A stretch of 64,000 bases of DNA, taken from contig NZ_JAINDZ010000004.1 in assembly GCF_019802345.1 (NCBI RefSeq), positions 1 through 64,000 on the forward strand, in the 5' to 3' direction. This DNA is from Methylosinus sp. Sm6. GTDB lineage: Bacteria; Pseudomonadota; Alphaproteobacteria; Rhizobiales; Beijerinckiaceae. Of this stretch, positions 8,523 through 20,522 are shown in pieces; position 1 is the stretch's first letter; every line of letters starts with the position of its first letter. The translations under genes were made by a program, and so were the position numbers. Below the pieces are notes generated by a model. It had not been told where the DNA came from. It saw nothing but the letters and a program-made list of their open reading frames with translations, and did not search any database.

Positions 8523-9232
8523 TTAGGCCTCGAGCACCGCACGCCAGATTTCGGGCGCAGTTGTCCCAGCGGCTCCAAATTTGCTCAGTGCAAATTGACC
8601 CTTCCTAATGCGATGCATGAGTTCGACGCCGGCGATGGTGATCGCCGCATGTTGGAATCGCTTGAAACCGAGCATAGGTCCCAAACGAAGCTTGATGGAT
8701 CGGTATTCCTGTTCAATGAGATTGTTCAGGTATTTCGAAGATCGAATTCGCGTCCGTGCGCGCCTCGAGTCTGTGCGAGAAGTTCGCGCGCCGCACGATG
8801 TGACGCCTGATATCCGTCGAGCGTGATTTTGCACGGGAAGCCTCCATGGTTTGCGAAGGCACGACGGAAAAACGCTTTGGCGGCGCCGACATCTCGCTTG
8901 GCGCGCAGCAAAAAGTCCACCGTTTTTCCCGCCTTGTCGACTGCGCGATAGAGATAGGTCCAGCGGCCCTTGATCTTGACGTAAGTCTCGTCGACACGCC
9001 ACGATCCGCCGACCCTGCGCGCGAAGCGGTTCCACCGCTTTTCGAACTCGGGAACGTAGCGCTGAACCCAGCGCATGATGGTCGTGTGAGCCAAAGACAA
9101 GCCGCGTTCGGCCATCATTTCCACGAGATCGCGAAAGCTGAGCTTGTATCGCAGATACCAGCGCACGCAGAGAACGATGATCTCGCGGTCGAAATGGCGG
9201 CCTTTGAAAAGTTCTTCCGCACTCAGCATCAC
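8523..9232 (-). pseudogene. IS6-family transposase, frameshifted
   Basis: IS6/IS26-type DDE transposase. The first part reads FKGRHFDREIIVLCVRWYLR, WRVDETYVKIKGRWTYLYRA (first Asp) and ITLDGYQASHRAARELL (second Asp) up to about 8750; the rest, with KYLNNLIEQEYRSIKLRLGP and the catalytic Glu region, is in another frame ending at 8523. A one-base change around 8730-8760 joins them, so the gene is probably dead. I could not find clean terminal repeats, so element borders are not given. Confidence 0.82.
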
Positions 9233-9375
9233 CGATTTCTCCAGCGTCCGGTTCCGCCCTCACGGATTATGCCCCGCTCACGCCGTTTGCACCAGAACCA
9301 TTCCAACCACTCCCGCGACGGCACCGAGATGAAGCTCGCCGCGCTCGACAGACAGGTGTCGCCATGAGCCCTTGG

Positions 9376-9407
9376 CCGCGCGATGAGCGGGTTCGCCGAT
9401 CGCGCGG
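9376..9407 (-). terminator. Hairpin downstream of TonB receptor gene
   Basis: Perfect 9-bp inverted repeat CCGCGCGAT (9376-9384) and ATCGCGCGG (9399-9407), starting 18 bases past the receptor stop codon. There is no T-run, so a Rho-independent terminator is only suggested by position. Confidence 0.4.
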
Positions 9408-9424
9408 AGGGAGGGAAGCGTGCG

Positions 9425-11776
9425 TCAGAAGGTCCCTCCGACGGTGACGCGCACTGCCGGCGGCTCGACCGGCTTGAAGTGACGGTCCATGACTCCGACA
9501 GAGCAGACGGCGCCAGGAGCGACGCCGCCCGCGCAGAGCCCGTAGAGGGCGTCGGCCGGCAGCAGAGATCCGTAGGCGTAAGTGATCTGATCCGAGCGCG
9601 AGTTCGTGACGTTGAAGGCGTCGGCCTGAATTCGCCAGCCGTTCTCGAACCGATAGCCGATTCGTAGGTTCAAGACGCCCGTCGACGGCGAATTGAAATA
9701 GCCGTCCTCGGTCAGAGGGCGAACGCCGAGATAGCGGTATTTCAGCGCCGCGAACCAACCGGAGCTTTCGCCGACTTCGAGCCCGAGAGAGGCGATGATG
9801 TTCGGCGCATTGGTCAGATAATTGCCGGGCGCGTTGCCGAGAAAGGCTCCGTATCCGATGGCACCAGGCGCGACCAGATCGAGCCAGGCGAGCGTTTGCA
9901 GTTGGTCGACGCCGCGGAAACGCGCATGCGTCAGCGCGACGTCGCCTTCGAAATGCAACCACGGGACAGGCGAGTAATGGTTGGCGATCTCAAGCCCATA
10001 CCGACGGCTTGGACGACCGAAGGTCGTGGTTCCGGTATCGCCGACGAACTGGTTTTCCGAGTCGAAGTCGAGCCACCAAAGGCTGATGGACGAGGCGAGG
10101 CCATCGATGATCCTGGTGCGCGCTCCGATTTCCGCGCCTCGCGATTTCACGAGCAATGGAATGCGTGCAACCTGGGCGAAACCGTCCGTGTCCGAGAGCG
10201 CGGTCGTGTCGAAGCTCTGGACCGTTCCTCTTGAGTCGGTGGAATGAAATCCCTCGCCGAAGTTGAGGAAGAACTCGGTCTTGTGGAAGGGGCCGAGCAC
10301 CAGTCCGGCCTTGGGGCTGACGACGGCGGCGCCTTTGGAGCCGCTGTTGAACGGACCCGACAGGACGGCCGCGATGTTGCCGGCGCTGTCCGACACGCGA
10401 GGTGCGTCGAACAGCGTCTGTAGAGAGTTCACGTCGGCATGGACATAATCGACGCGGACGCCGGCCGTCGATCGCAGCCAGGGCGTCCAAAACAGTGTGC
10501 TGTCTGTCCAGAAGGCGAAACCGCCTTCATTGACATGATCGTTGCGAATTGCGTCATGGGGTTGCCTTTGCGCGGTCTCCTGCAACCCGAGGCGTATGTC
10601 GTCATAGCGTCCCTGAAAACCGACGCGCGTCTCGACGGGAAACTGCGCGATCTCATATGCGACCTTGTGGGTTGCATTGACGCCCAAGAGCGAGCGACGG
10701 TCGAACTGTCGAAATTGATCGCCTATGCCGGGATGACCGAGGAAATATGTAAAATTGTTGTAGAGATCGAGCGTCGTGCGCACGACATAGGCCTCGACGC
10801 GTGACGCGCGATTGCCGTCCGTCTCGCTCCAGCGGGTCGAGAGGCTGAATCGGGTCGTGTCGCCGCCATTGGTCCGATCGATGCCGCCCCATAGCGGGAG
10901 GGCGCCGCCGAGAACCGCGCGCTGAGGAATCTGATCGGTGGAATACCAGCGATTGGCGTAGGCCATGCCGGTGATGGAGACGCCATTGTCTTGCGACCCT
11001 CGGCTCCAGCGCATGACGCCGTTGATCTTTCGCACCTCGTCGGGGCGTGTCCAAGGACCGTCGTAGATGCTCGTCTCCACGGCGGTCAGCAGGTCCGCGC
11101 CGTTCACATCGAAAGATTTGGCGCTCAGCGCGCGTCCATAGCCGAAGCTCCCGCCCGTCATGGACCACGAGCCCTTGTCGAGCCTGTCGACATATTGCAG
11201 ATGCAGGGAGCCTGCGGAGGCGAAGTCGCCGTCGTCCGCGAAATAGGGGCCCTTGTGCGCGACGACGGAAGACAAGAGTTCCGGGATCAGGAAATTGGCG
11301 TCGGCATAGCCCTGGGCGTGTCCATGCGTTCGCATGTTGATAGGCATGCCGTCGAGATGGAGAGCCAGATCGGCGCCGTGATCGAGATTGAAGCCGCGCA
11401 GAAAATATTGGTTCGCCTTTCCTTCGCCGCTGTGCTGCGAGACGATCAGTCCCGGGACGACCTCGAGCGCCTCGCCGGGACGGGTGATCGGTGTGGCGTT
11501 GACCTCGGCGCCTGTGAAGGTTCTGACGCTCGCTGCCTCGTCCGAATTTCGGGCCTGGTCGGGTGCCGTCGTGTGCGACGAAGGGAGGGCGGCGGATGTC
11601 GAGCGCGGAGCGTCCGCCCCGATTTCGATCTCCGGGAGGGCTTCCTGAGCTCGCGCCAAGAGGGGCGACGCGACGGCGAGCAGCGCGATTGCGCAGACAC
11701 TTTGCGAAAGATAAAAAAGGCGGGAGGAACTAGTGATTGAGCCGTTCTCGGCTCCTCGGGCGAATCTCGGCGGCAT
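9425..11776 (-). CDS. TonB-dependent outer-membrane receptor under cobalamin riboswitch
   Basis: Energy-coupled outer-membrane importer. A signal peptide (hydrophobic run LSQSVCAIALLAVASPLLA) precedes a plug domain (ITRPGEALEVVPGLIVSQHS, YFLRGFNLDHGADLALHLDG) and a beta-barrel ending in alternating residues with terminal Phe (VRVTVGGTF). 783 residues from the ATG at 11776; a TTG six codons earlier is possible. The HGHAQGYADANFLIPEL plug motif is typical of a large uncharacterised receptor class. A B12 riboswitch lies 128 bases upstream, so cobalamin or a cobalt-related ligand is the likely cargo, by inference. No btuFCD genes are nearby. Confidence 0.9.
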   Translation of the reverse strand: MPPRFARGAENGSITSSSRLFYLSQSVCAIALLAVASPLLARAQEALPEIEIGADAPRSTSAALPSSHTTAPDQARNSDEAASVRTFTGAEVNATPITRPGEALEVVPGLIVSQHSGEGKANQYFLRGFNLDHGADLALHLDGMPINMRTHGHAQGYADANFLIPELLSSVVAHKGPYFADDGDFASAGSLHLQYVDRLDKGSWSMTGGSFGYGRALSAKSFDVNGADLLTAVETSIYDGPWTRPDEVRKINGVMRWSRGSQDNGVSITGMAYANRWYSTDQIPQRAVLGGALPLWGGIDRTNGGDTTRFSLSTRWSETDGNRASRVEAYVVRTTLDLYNNFTYFLGHPGIGDQFRQFDRRSLLGVNATHKVAYEIAQFPVETRVGFQGRYDDIRLGLQETAQRQPHDAIRNDHVNEGGFAFWTDSTLFWTPWLRSTAGVRVDYVHADVNSLQTLFDAPRVSDSAGNIAAVLSGPFNSGSKGAAVVSPKAGLVLGPFHKTEFFLNFGEGFHSTDSRGTVQSFDTTALSDTDGFAQVARIPLLVKSRGAEIGARTRIIDGLASSISLWWLDFDSENQFVGDTGTTTFGRPSRRYGLEIANHYSPVPWLHFEGDVALTHARFRGVDQLQTLAWLDLVAPGAIGYGAFLGNAPGNYLTNAPNIIASLGLEVGESSGWFAALKYRYLGVRPLTEDGYFNSPSTGVLNLRIGYRFENGWRIQADAFNVTNSRSDQITYAYGSLLPADALYGLCAGGVAPGAVCSVGVMDRHFKPVEPPAVRVTVGGTF

Positions 11777-11903
11777 GAAGCGGGCTCGCTGCAACGTGGA
11801 CCGTCACTGCGAAGGTCTGAGCCCGTCCGGCGCACATGCGTCGAGCGACAGCTTTCGGCCGCGCCGGGGCACCCCGCCCGACGCTCTCGCGCGTGACCAC
11901 GAA

Positions 11904-12098
11904 TGATGGCAGGTCTCCTGGCTCGCGGGTTGAGGCACAAAGACCGCCTTCCCGGGAGCGTGCGCCCCAGTGGCTCAATCGGTCTCGGCTAACCGCTTAC
12001 AGTTGCGGGGGCAGCCGCGGCATTACGCTCGCAAGAGCGCGCACCGCGTTCCCTTTTGATCCCCAAAGGGAACCATCTCCATCAGTAAACATGTGAGG
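11904..12098 (-). promoter_or_regulatory. Cobalamin riboswitch
   Basis: Read on the minus strand, the conserved AdoCbl-riboswitch pieces occur in order: GGTTCCCTTTGG with paired AAAGGGAAC, the GGTGC core, GCTGCCCCCGCAACTGT (complement of about 12000-12016), the B12-box-like GAGCCACTGG, and the terminal AGCCAGGAGACCTGCC (complement of 11908-11923). It sits in the leader of the TonB receptor and would shut it off when cobalamin is plentiful. The ends are approximate. Confidence 0.92.
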
Positions 12099-12281
12099 CA
12101 GGCATAAAGTCAAGGCTTTGGTAGTGTCTCAGTTTGAGTTTGCGGCTTCGAAAATCTCACCACTTCTCAAATCCGTCTTGAGAAGGTCATGGCTGTTTTG
12201 GCTATCCAAAGCAGTCATGCAGAGGCTTCAGCCAAGCGCCTCCTCGATCTCGCACAGCCCTTGCTCACCTAGGGCCCAGAC

Positions 12282-12671
12282 TCATAACCAGTAGCTGACG
12301 GTCGCAGCGATGCAGACGGCGGCGAGGAAGTTCGCGGCGTTTCGATCGTATCGCGTCGCAACTCGGCGAAAGTCCTTCAAGCGGCAGAACATGCGCTCGA
12401 TGGCGTTGCGGTTTCGATAGAGAAAAGGTGAGAAGCAGTTCTTCCAGTTGCGATTGGCTTTGGGCGGAATGTTCGGCATGGGTCCCGCTGCTCTCGACCT
12501 TTCGACGGATGGCGTTGCTGTCGTATCCTTTGTCGCCGTGGAGGATTTCGCACGGCGGAAGATGCGAGAGAAGGTCGGCGCCAGCCGTGCAGTCGGCGAT
12601 GTTGCCGCCCGTGAGCATGAATGCGATCGGTCGACACAGTGCGTCGGTCAGCGCGTGGATTTTCGTCGTTC
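12282..12671 (-). pseudogene. IS5-family transposase, C-terminal frameshifted fragment
   Basis: C-terminal half of an IS5-type transposase: RTTKIHALTDALCRPIAFML and ILHGDKGYDSNAIR in one frame, then RNRNAIERMFCRLKDFRRVA with the final ATRYDRNAANFLAAVCIA in the next, so a frameshift near 12470 is needed. The N-terminal half is cut off exactly where the IS3 element begins at 12672, and nothing of it is seen beyond that element at 13941, so a deletion accompanied or followed the insertion. Confidence 0.8.
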
Positions 12672-12689
12672 TGACCTGCCCCCGAAGTT

Positions 12690-13616
12690 TCATCCAGCGG
12701 CGAGTTGAGTCCCGTCGGTTGATACGCCCGCGGGCGTGGGGTGAGCAACAGGCGATCGGCGGAGCTGGTCGGGGTTGCGCAGCCGATCGCCTGTTGCGGT
12801 GAGCGCGGCTGCATAGTCCGCCGGGGTTGCATAGCCGAGGGAAGAGTGCGGGCGCCGGTGGTTATAATCGTGAACCCAAGAGCGGACTTTCTCTCTCGCG
12901 TGCTCGAGCCCGAAGAACAGCGTCTCGTTGAGCAGCTCGTCCCGCATGCGGCCGTTGAAGCTCTCACAGAAACCGTTCTGCATCGGCTTGCCGGGCATGA
13001 TGAAATGCCATTCGACCTTGTTCGCCTCCGACCAGGACAGGACGGCGTTCGAGGTGAACTCCGTCCCATTGTCGGAAACGATCATGCCAGGCTTGCCGCG
13101 CCTTTCGATCAGCGCCGACAGCTCGCGCGCCACCCGCTTGCCGGAAATCGACGTGTCCGGGATCGCCGCCAGGCATTCACGCGTTACGTCGTCGACGATG
13201 TTGAGGATGCGGAACCGTCGGCCGCTGGCGAGCTGGTCGTGCACGAAGTCGAGAGACCATCGGGCATTCGGCTTCGCCTCGACGAGAATCGGCGCCCGTG
13301 TTCCCACGGCGCGGCGGCGCGCGCGGCGCTTCCTCACCGTCAGACCTTCCTCGCGGTAGAGCCGATAGATGCGGTTCTTGCCCGAGCGCTCGCCCCGCTG
13401 ACGAAGCAAGATGAACAAACGCCGGTAGCCGAAGCGCCGACGCGCATTGGCGAGATCGCGCAGCTCGGCGCGAAGCTCGGCGTCGGCCGGGCGCGTCGAC
13501 GTGTAGCGCGCCGTCTTGCGATCGATCGCGACGATCCGGCAGGCCCGACGTTCCGACAGGCCCATGACGGCCTGAAGGTGCGCGACGGCTTCGCGCTTGA
13601 CGGCGGGCCCTACCAT
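12690..13616 (-). CDS. IS3-family transposase OrfB
   Basis: Catalytic part of the IS3 transposase, an rve-type integrase core. The DDE residues lie in [20 protein letters not shown] and [18 protein letters not shown], and the C-terminal [18 protein letters not shown] is typical. The ATG at 13614-13616 coincides with the A7 run (complement of 13616-13622), so OrfB is probably made as an OrfAB fusion by -1 frameshifting, as in other IS3 elements. No inactivating change seen. Confidence 0.92.
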   Translation of the reverse strand: MVGPAVKREAVAHLQAVMGLSERRACRIVAIDRKTARYTSTRPADAELRAELRDLANARRRFGYRRLFILLRQRGERSGKNRIYRLYREEGLTVRKRRARRRAVGTRAPILVEAKPNARWSLDFVHDQLASGRRFRILNIVDDVTRECLAAIPDTSISGKRVARELSALIERRGKPGMIVSDNGTEFTSNAVLSWSEANKVEWHFIMPGKPMQNGFCESFNGRMRDELLNETLFFGLEHAREKVRSWVHDYNHRRPHSSLGYATPADYAAALTATGDRLRNPDQLRRSPVAHPTPAGVSTDGTQLAAG

Positions 13617-13876
13617 TTTTTTGCCAGGAGCTCGCGAAGCGCCGCCGCATCGAGCATCTGATCGGCCAAGAGCTTCTTCAGACGCGCGTTTTCCTCCTCC
13701 AGCGCCTTCAGCCGCTTGGCCTCGGAAACGTCCATCCCGCCGAATTTGGCCTTCCAATTGTAGAGCGTCGTCTCCGAAACCGCGTATTTGCGCGCGAGGT
13801 CCGCCGCCTTCGCGCCGGCTTCCTGCTCCCGCAAAATCCCGATGATCTGCTCTTCCGTGAACCGTTTCTTCTTCAT
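13610..13876 (-). CDS. IS3-family transposase OrfA
   Basis: 88-residue DNA-binding component: helix-turn-helix [20 protein letters not shown] then [20 protein letters not shown], followed by the leucine-zipper-like [16 protein letters not shown]. It ends LLAKKW at a stop inside the OrfB start. The codons GCA AAA AAA TGG at the end form the slippery site that would yield the OrfAB transposase. Confidence 0.92.
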   Translation of the reverse strand: MKKKRFTEEQIIGILREQEAGAKAADLARKYAVSETTLYNWKAKFGGMDVSEAKRLKALEEENARLKKLLADQMLDAAALRELLAKKW

Positions 13877-13946
13877 CGTGTCCGTCCTGCAATCGGCCGG
13901 ACTCTAATCGATGCTGGTGGGATTTTTCAGGGGCAGGTCACTGACC

Positions 13947-14180
13947 ATGCACGTCAACAAGGTCTCCCACGTCACGACTATTGATCGCATCGCTGCGCAG
14001 CTCGGCGAAAGTGTCGACTTCCTCCATGACCTCGCCGATGAAATGGAGCCCGAGGATGGCGAGATCTGGGTCTATGGCCTCGGCGACCTCGAGATCCTGG
14101 CCTTCACCGACTTCGGCGTCGAAAACCTCGTCGAGCTCATCAAAATCCACAAAGAGATGAAGTCGCCTCAAGAGCGCTGA
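13947..14180 (+). CDS. Hypothetical acidic protein
   Basis: 77 residues, acidic, beginning MHVNKVSHVTTIDRIAAQLG, with the segment DGEIWVYGLGDLEILAFTDF. I do not recognise a family. It starts six bases after the right end of the IS3 element, so its original promoter may have been displaced. Codon use looks like real coding sequence, and it has no competing frame. Confidence 0.55.
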   Translation: MHVNKVSHVTTIDRIAAQLGESVDFLHDLADEMEPEDGEIWVYGLGDLEILAFTDFGVENLVELIKIHKEMKSPQER

Positions 14181-14275
14181 CGCGACGGTCCTGCGGCCCA
14201 CGGCGAATGCTTACAATTACCCAGCATGCCGCGACGCATATCGGCGTGACCGATCGCGCTCCAGACCCGGCTGAT

Positions 14276-15469
14276 CTAACGCCCCGCAAAGACGATGGCG
14301 GGTTCGAGCTTTAAAACGGAACGGGCGCTGATCGCGGCGGCGGCGACACTCACCAGCACAACGGTTCCCCCACCAAGCAATGGCGTGAACCACATCATGC
14401 GGAAGGGGAAGTCGGCGGTTTCCGCCACGAACCGGCCAAGGGTCGCGCATAGGCCAAGTCCAAGCCCGGCGCCCACAAGCGCGCACAGTCCGGTCTGCAC
14501 GGCGATCATCCCCAGCAATAGCTTCGAGGTCGCGCCCATAGCCTTCAGCACCGCATACTGCTTCAAATTCTCATGCGTGAACATGTAGAGCATGATGCCG
14601 GTTACCCCGAACCCGACCGACATGGCCACAGAAAGCATTGCGGCGATATCGCCCACATCTTCGGAGTTGGTCAGGAACCAGCGCACGGTGTCGGCCTTGA
14701 AGTCATCTGAAGCGCGCGCCCTGAGGCCCGTCCGCGCGTGGATGCGCGCCGCTAATTCGCCCGGCATCACGCCGGGCGTGGCGGTCGCGAGCACGAAAGT
14801 CAGCCGCCGCCGCTCTGGAAGCAGGATTCGAGTGGCGTTGGAGAACGTCGTGTAGAGCAGAGGTCGCGGCGGAAACCGCGGCAACGCCTTTGATCTTCCG
14901 GCAATCCTGACACGGCGGTCATTGATCAAGAGCTCGTCACCGGCGGCCAGTGGACGGGTCGGCGCATCGAGGTGCGGCTCGGGAGGCCATTGATCAGCCT
15001 CTAGGAGGGGCGTTTCGAGCTTATCTTCCGTGCCGCCCGGATCGACGATCGCTGCATCAGGAGCGCGGAGCGCTGCAGACGACGCGCCATTTTCCAAAGG
15101 AGGAACGCCGGAGAGTGTGGCGTCGTCCACGCCTATCACCTGAAAGGGCTGAAACCGCCCGTTGGGGAAACGCGCCTCGGCCGTGCCGAGAGCCAGCGGC
15201 ACAGCGGATGCGACCCCCTCGACGCTGCGGACGCGGCCCAACGCCGACGCCGCCATGTTGGAGGTCTGCTCGACGGAAGCCACGGCGGGGTCCATGACCC
15301 ACACGTCGGCCGCCCCGTTCTCGGCGACGAGAGCGAATCCACGCGTCATGAAGCCGCAGAAGTATGACGCAGCGAAGGTGACGAGGAATGTGGTGAACGT
15401 GATGCCAAAGAGCAGCCCCACATATTTGACGCGGTCGCCTATGAGCATCTTCAAGGCCACGCGCAGCAT
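14276..15469 (-). CDS. ABC transporter permease, FtsX/MacB/DevC type
   Basis: Inner-membrane permease of a tripartite exporter. An N-terminal helix (KYVGLLFGITFTTFLVTFAA) is followed by a large periplasmic domain of about 220 residues and three C-terminal helices around residues 270-390, the FtsX layout used by DevC and MacB. 397 residues. It is the third gene of a minus-strand set: ATPase (17258), membrane-fusion protein (16458), permease, with 53 bases before it. The substrate is unknown; the divergent ChrB-N gene hints at a metal or oxyanion stress role. Confidence 0.88.
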   Translation of the reverse strand: MLRVALKMLIGDRVKYVGLLFGITFTTFLVTFAASYFCGFMTRGFALVAENGAADVWVMDPAVASVEQTSNMAASALGRVRSVEGVASAVPLALGTAEARFPNGRFQPFQVIGVDDATLSGVPPLENGASSAALRAPDAAIVDPGGTEDKLETPLLEADQWPPEPHLDAPTRPLAAGDELLINDRRVRIAGRSKALPRFPPRPLLYTTFSNATRILLPERRRLTFVLATATPGVMPGELAARIHARTGLRARASDDFKADTVRWFLTNSEDVGDIAAMLSVAMSVGFGVTGIMLYMFTHENLKQYAVLKAMGATSKLLLGMIAVQTGLCALVGAGLGLGLCATLGRFVAETADFPFRMMWFTPLLGGGTVVLVSVAAAAISARSVLKLEPAIVFAGR

Positions 15470-15522
15470 TCAGGGTTTCCTCGGTCGGAGTTTGCGGGGC
15501 ACAGAGAATCTCGAGCGTGACT

Positions 15523-16458
15523 TCATCGCATCTCCCTCGAAGCATCTGTCTGAGCGCGCGCCCTGCCGATCGGCGGAGCCTCGATGAATACATCCACTTG
15601 CTGGCCGACAAAGACGGGCGCCGCCGAAGGATCAAAACTGTAGATGACCTGCAGGACGCGGGTGTCGGTCCGTTCAGTGCTCTGGCCGGTCAGTGACGTT
15701 TTCGGAAGGATATACGGCTCAAAGCGCTCAAACCGCAGCGATGTATTGAGTTCGGGGTTGCCGCGCACGAAGGCCAGCGCCGAACCGCCCGGCTGAACGC
15801 GCCACGCATCGTTCTCATCGATGTCGACGCGAACGTGCAAACGGTCCGTGTCGCCGAACAGCATCAGCGGCGTAATGAGCACGCCGCCCTGCGCGAACTC
15901 GCCCAGTCTCGTCTTGATCTGCAGGACGCTGCCCGCGACCGGGGCACGGATCGTGCGGCGCTCGATCTCGATCTTTATCTGATCGACATCGGCCTTGGCC
16001 AAGGCGAGTGTTGCCTCATCAATGGCCACGTCAAATTGGCGGGTCTTTATTTCCAACTTAGTGAAACCGATCCCGGCCGCCAAGCGGGTAGAGAAATCGA
16101 GGATGCTCGTTTTCTTCGCGAGGGTTTCCTCGGCTTCCTTGACCTTGGCGACCGCAACCAAAAGTCTGCCTTGAAGATCACGATCGTCGATCCTGAAGAG
16201 GGGGGCTCCGGCTTTCACCCGGTCACCCAACTTGACGTAGATTGCGGTCACAATGCCAGAAACTGGCGTACCGATAGCGATATTCTCGGTGCTCGCCTCG
16301 ATCATGCCAGCGCCAGCCATATACGACGCGAAAGGAACCTTCGGCGATTGAACTGCGGGAGGAGCGATAGGCGCGCTTTGACTGCGCTCCATAACGGCGC
16401 CGGTAGCGACGGCGAGCCCTATTAACGCGAGGAGGGAGAGCACGTAGCGGCCAATCAT
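15523..16458 (-). CDS. HlyD/DevB-type membrane-fusion protein
   Basis: Periplasmic adaptor of the exporter. One N-terminal helix (VLSLLALIGLAVATGAVME) anchors it; a lipoyl-like half IAIGTPVSGIVTAIYVKLGD and its partner RAPVAGSVLQIKTRLGEFAQ flank an alpha-hairpin of about 80 residues, then a beta-barrel. 311 residues, in the normal range for DevB. Its ATG overlaps the TGA of the ATPase gene as ATGA (16455-16458), indicating translational coupling. Confidence 0.9.
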   Translation of the reverse strand: MIGRYVLSLLALIGLAVATGAVMERSQSAPIAPPAVQSPKVPFASYMAGAGMIEASTENIAIGTPVSGIVTAIYVKLGDRVKAGAPLFRIDDRDLQGRLLVAVAKVKEAEETLAKKTSILDFSTRLAAGIGFTKLEIKTRQFDVAIDEATLALAKADVDQIKIEIERRTIRAPVAGSVLQIKTRLGEFAQGGVLITPLMLFGDTDRLHVRVDIDENDAWRVQPGGSALAFVRGNPELNTSLRFERFEPYILPKTSLTGQSTERTDTRVLQVIYSFDPSAAPVFVGQQVDVFIEAPPIGRARAQTDASREMR

Positions 16459-17258
16459 CGCAGATGCTCGCTTTCCGCGCCCTCGACGATCTCGACGACC
16501 TTCCCGTCCTCCATGCGTGCGATGCGGTCGGCAAACTCATAGATGCGCGTGTCGTGAGTGACGACGATGAGCGCTCTGTCAGGACTCCTCCCCACTCTTC
16601 TTAAGATTTCCATCATGTTGCGCCCGGTTTCGTGATCGAGATTGCTTGTCGGCTCATCGCAGACGATCAGCTTGGGGTCGTGCGCCAGCGCCCGGGCGAT
16701 GGCCACGCGTTGTTGCTGGCCGCCGCTGAGCTGCGCCGGAAGTGCGCTCAGACGCTCGCCGAGCCCAACCGCTTCCAGAACCTCTCTCGCTCGGGCTTCG
16801 GCACGCCTGCGAGAGACGCCATTGATCAGCAAGGGTACAGCGACGTTTTCGACGGCGGTGAGCGCGGGCAGCAAGTTAAAGAGCTGAAAGACGAAGCCGA
16901 TCGCAACACCGCGAAAGTGTGCGCGTTCGCTCTGGCTCAAATGTTGCAGATCATGAGCCAGCACCTCGCACATGCCGGAATCCGGCTCGAGGATTGCCGC
17001 GATGATAGAGATAAGGGTCGTCTTACCACACCCCGATGGGCCGGCGAGCATGAGCAGCTCGCCGCAGCGGATTTCGAGGTCGACGCCGCGCAGCGCCATA
17101 ACCTTTGCATCGCCCGTGCCGTAGGTCTTGGTCACTCCACGACAGCGGACCGCAAGGTCGTGGCGCAGCCCCAGCGTATCGCTTACATTGCCCGTTATAT
17201 GTTGTTCTTGTTCCATTTTTTCGCGCGCTACGTCCTCCACGGGTTCTAAAATCACCAT
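16455..17258 (-). CDS. ABC transporter ATPase, MacB/LolD/DevA type
   Basis: ATPase of the exporter. Walker [10 protein letters not shown] is at residues 73-81, the signature [15 protein letters not shown] follows, and Walker B reads [12 protein letters not shown] with switch histidine VVTHDTR. 267 residues from the ATG at 17258; an ATG at 17216 (MEQEQHITG) is an alternative. It leads the exporter operon and faces the ChrB-N gene across a 46-base promoter region. Confidence 0.92.
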   Translation of the reverse strand: MVILEPVEDVAREKMEQEQHITGNVSDTLGLRHDLAVRCRGVTKTYGTGDAKVMALRGVDLEIRCGELLMLAGPSGCGKTTLISIIAAILEPDSGMCEVLAHDLQHLSQSERAHFRGVAIGFVFQLFNLLPALTAVENVAVPLLINGVSRRRAEARAREVLEAVGLGERLSALPAQLSGGQQQRVAIARALAHDPKLIVCDEPTSNLDHETGRNMMEILRRVGRSPDRALIVVTHDTRIYEFADRIARMEDGKVVEIVEGAESEHLR

Positions 17259-17268
17259 CCTGTTTCGC

Positions 17269-17297
17269 TTGACATGTAACCATAGTTACAAATAGAT
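17269..17297 (+). promoter_or_regulatory. Promoter with embedded palindromic operator
   Basis: TTGACA (17269-17274) and ATAGAT (17292-17297) are separated by 17 bases. The palindrome TGTAAC-CATA-GTTACA (17275-17290) fills the spacer, an arrangement fitting repression. The predicted transcript would begin within a base or two of the ATG at 17305, with no ribosome-binding site, i.e. leaderless. The same site could control the divergent exporter. Confidence 0.7.
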
Positions 17298-17304
17298 TGC
17301 AACG

Positions 17305-17871
17305 ATGGTGGAATTGAAATGGCTTCTCCTCACCTACAAGGTTCCTGCGGATCCGCCGGCAAAGCGGGTAGCCCTTTGGCGGCGGCTCAAGAGCATCGGC
17401 GCGATTTACTTGCAAAATGGCGTTTGCCTGCTGCCTAAGACCGACGACCATGTGCGCCAATTGAAGATGCTGGAAAACGATATCGCCGAGATGGGCGGCG
17501 AGTCGGTGCTGCTTGAAACGGTCGCGCTCGATCAGGCCCAAAGGGAAAAGGTCGTCGCCCGGTTCAATGCAGACCGAGACGAGCAATATCGTGAGTTTCT
17601 CGGCCGCTGCGCGGGCTTTGAAGCCGAGATCGTCAAGGAGTTTTCCATCAACAAATTCACGTATGCCGAGCTGGAGGAAGAGGACACCGACCTGAAGAAG
17701 CTTCAGGGGTGGTTGGATAAAATCAAAAAGCTGGACTTCTACGGCGCGACGCTGGCCATCGAAGCAGGGGAGCGCCTTAGCGCCTGCGAGGCATCGCTCG
17801 AACGGTATGCGCAACGGGTCTACGAGGCCCATGACGAAAATCGCCCGATAGGCGGCAACGATGCTGTCTGA
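17305..17871 (+). CDS. ChrB N-terminal-domain protein
   Basis: 188 residues matching the ChrB N-terminal region: it opens VELKWLLLTYKVPADPPAKR and has the RVALWRRLKSIGAIYLQNGV segment. In chromate-resistance operons ChrB acts as chromate-sensitive regulator; here the C-terminal ChrB domain is absent and no chrA transporter is near. The divergent partner is an ABC exporter instead. The IS21 element begins four bases after its stop codon, so a longer original protein cannot be excluded. Confidence 0.8.
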   Translation: MVELKWLLLTYKVPADPPAKRVALWRRLKSIGAIYLQNGVCLLPKTDDHVRQLKMLENDIAEMGGESVLLETVALDQAQREKVVARFNADRDEQYREFLGRCAGFEAEIVKEFSINKFTYAELEEEDTDLKKLQGWLDKIKKLDFYGATLAIEAGERLSACEASLERYAQRVYEAHDENRPIGGNDAV

Positions 17872-18013
17872 TATGGCGCGACAATCAGGATGAGAAGAGC
17901 GCGACAATCTGGATGAGATTCTTCGGTCGCGGTGACGAGATGATTGTCGCGGAGCGACAACAAGGCAAGCGAGATTTTCAGGGGTGTGCGCTTTGATTGA
18001 CGCGGAGCGACAA

Positions 18014-20368
<2,355 letters not shown>

Positions 20369-20522
20369 TCACCCAGCCCCGCGACCGGCAGACAGGCCGT
20401 TTCTTTGGCGCGCGCGGGGGTGTCGGCGTGACGAAGCTCGGGCTCCGCCCTCCCTTCGTCACGCCGACACCCCCGCGATTCTCATCCTGATTGACGCTGG
20501 ACTCTCACCTTGATTGTCGCGC

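Larger units (their letters stand above)
12672..13940 (-). mobile_element. IS3-family element (IS407 group), apparently intact
   Basis: 1269 bp bounded by imperfect terminal repeats TGACCTGCCCCCGAAGTTT at 12672 and, inverted, TGACCTGCCCCTGAAAAAT ending at 13940. It carries orfA and orfB overlapping across an A7 slippery run. The four flanking bases differ (GTTC and CTGA), so no target duplication is seen and one flank has been rearranged. Confidence 0.9.
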
